Source: an uncultured Lachnospiraceae bacterium (lineage in GTDB: Bacteria > Bacillota > Clostridia > Lachnospirales > Lachnospiraceae). Taken from it: a DNA stretch of 5,015 nucleotides. The notes beneath the pieces were generated by a model. It had not been told where the DNA came from and made no database searches. It saw only the letters and a list, made by a program, of their open reading frames with translations. Where the stretch lies: contig CAMWOK010000236.1 of assembly GCA_947175845.1 (NCBI GenBank), positions 1 to 5,015 on the forward strand, given 5' to 3'. Both the position numbers and the translations under genes were made by a program. Below, piece by piece: positions 4,842 to 5,015 of this stretch; within the stretch, counting starts at the first letter, position 1; each line of letters starts with the position of its first letter.

Positions 4842-5015
4842 ATGAATTGCGGGAAATGGACACAGAGCGTCTACGAGCGCTCTGTTTCGAAGGTAATAAG
4901 GACAAATTCAATTGAAAACAGGAAATTTTATGATGGCGCAGGACTGAGGGCAGACTGCGCCATTTTGGCGGGTGACGGTGCGGACAGCCCGGGTGCAGGT
5001 GGAATTGTGTCGGGT
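4842..5015 (+). CDS. AIR-synthase-related (PurM/HypE-like) protein, N-terminal part
   Basis: The frame is open from ATG 4842 to the window edge (58 codons), with a strong ribosome binding site AAAGGGG at 4828-4834, seven bases before the start. The protein starts MNCGKWTQSVYERSVSKVI and has GAGLRADCAIL at residues 32-42. A GKxxxSVxxRSVxKxI start followed by a G-x-G-x-x-x-DCA-x-L motif is what I recall for clostridial proteins annotated AIR synthase related or hydrogenase-maturation-like. They share the ATP-binding fold of PurM and HypE, in which this acidic motif takes part in metal/nucleotide binding. The substrate of this subgroup is unknown, so a purine-synthesis role should not be assumed. 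It continues beyond the window. It follows the VanW gene by 90 bases, with the hairpin between them. Confidence 0.7.
   Translation, partial: MNCGKWTQSVYERSVSKVIRTNSIENRKFYDGAGLRADCAILAGDGADSPGAGGIVSG

Noticed and set aside
4769..4915. Short plus-strand frame after the VanW gene (TTG or GTG starts) encoding a helical-looking 48-residue peptide
   Set aside because: It has no ATG start with a ribosome binding site, it runs through the hairpin terminator, and it overlaps the better supported gene starting at 4842 in another frame.
4907..4932. TTCAATTGA-AAACAGG-ATTTTATG stretch resembling the leader before the glycosyltransferase (607-639)
   Set aside because: The ATG at 4930 is followed by a stop after five codons and the stretch lies inside the last gene, so the likeness appears accidental.

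Overview
The window looks like chromosomal DNA from a Gram-positive clostridium, most likely a Lachnospiraceae-type organism. The evidence is indirect. Shine-Dalgarno sequences are strong, promoters fit the sigma-A consensus, and a VanW-family cell-wall protein is present. The 202-residue protein, the tiny membrane protein and the AIR-synthase-related start match types I know mainly from that family. Coding regions are fairly GC-rich, while the control region at 2880-3125 is visibly AT-rich. There is no transposon, phage gene, CRISPR array, tRNA or rRNA; this is mostly an ordinary core-genome segment with one compact and unusual regulatory region.

Left part, plus strand: the last 14 codons of an unidentified gene (1-45) lead into tadA (72-584), the tRNA adenosine deaminase. 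A short gap with a likely extended -10 promoter precedes a membrane-anchored family 2 glycosyltransferase (637-1584). Its stop codon overlaps the start of a DnaQ-like DEDDh exonuclease (1581-2342) as ATGA, so these two are probably co-transcribed.

Middle: a minus-strand gene (2904-2296) encodes a 202-residue membrane-anchored protein with a TPR-like end. Its last 47 bases overlap the exonuclease gene tail to tail, with a hairpin terminator for the minus strand inside the overlap. Head to head with it, only 33 bases away, is a 36-residue single-span membrane protein on the plus strand (2938-3048). The two Shine-Dalgarno sequences lie within 20 bases of each other. Each gene's promoter therefore probably lies in or beyond the other gene. 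I find good candidates: TTGCAA-17-TATAAT inside the minus-strand gene for the small protein, and an extended -10 promoter beyond the small gene for the minus-strand gene.

Right part: a second plus-strand promoter, TTGAGT-17-TATAAT, inside the tail of the small gene, drives a secreted 541-residue VanW-family protein (3126-4751) that ends in a proline/glutamine-rich and then polyglutamine tail. A strong hairpin follows it (4779-4807). The window ends in the first 58 codons of a gene starting at 4842 with a good ribosome binding site, whose protein resembles AIR-synthase-related (PurM/HypE-like) proteins.

The most interesting feature is the 2883-3082 control region. Three predicted promoters and two head-to-head genes are packed so that one messenger would be antisense to the whole small gene, and the promoters of the 202-residue protein and the VanW protein share bases in their -10 elements. 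All promoter and terminator calls are by eye.
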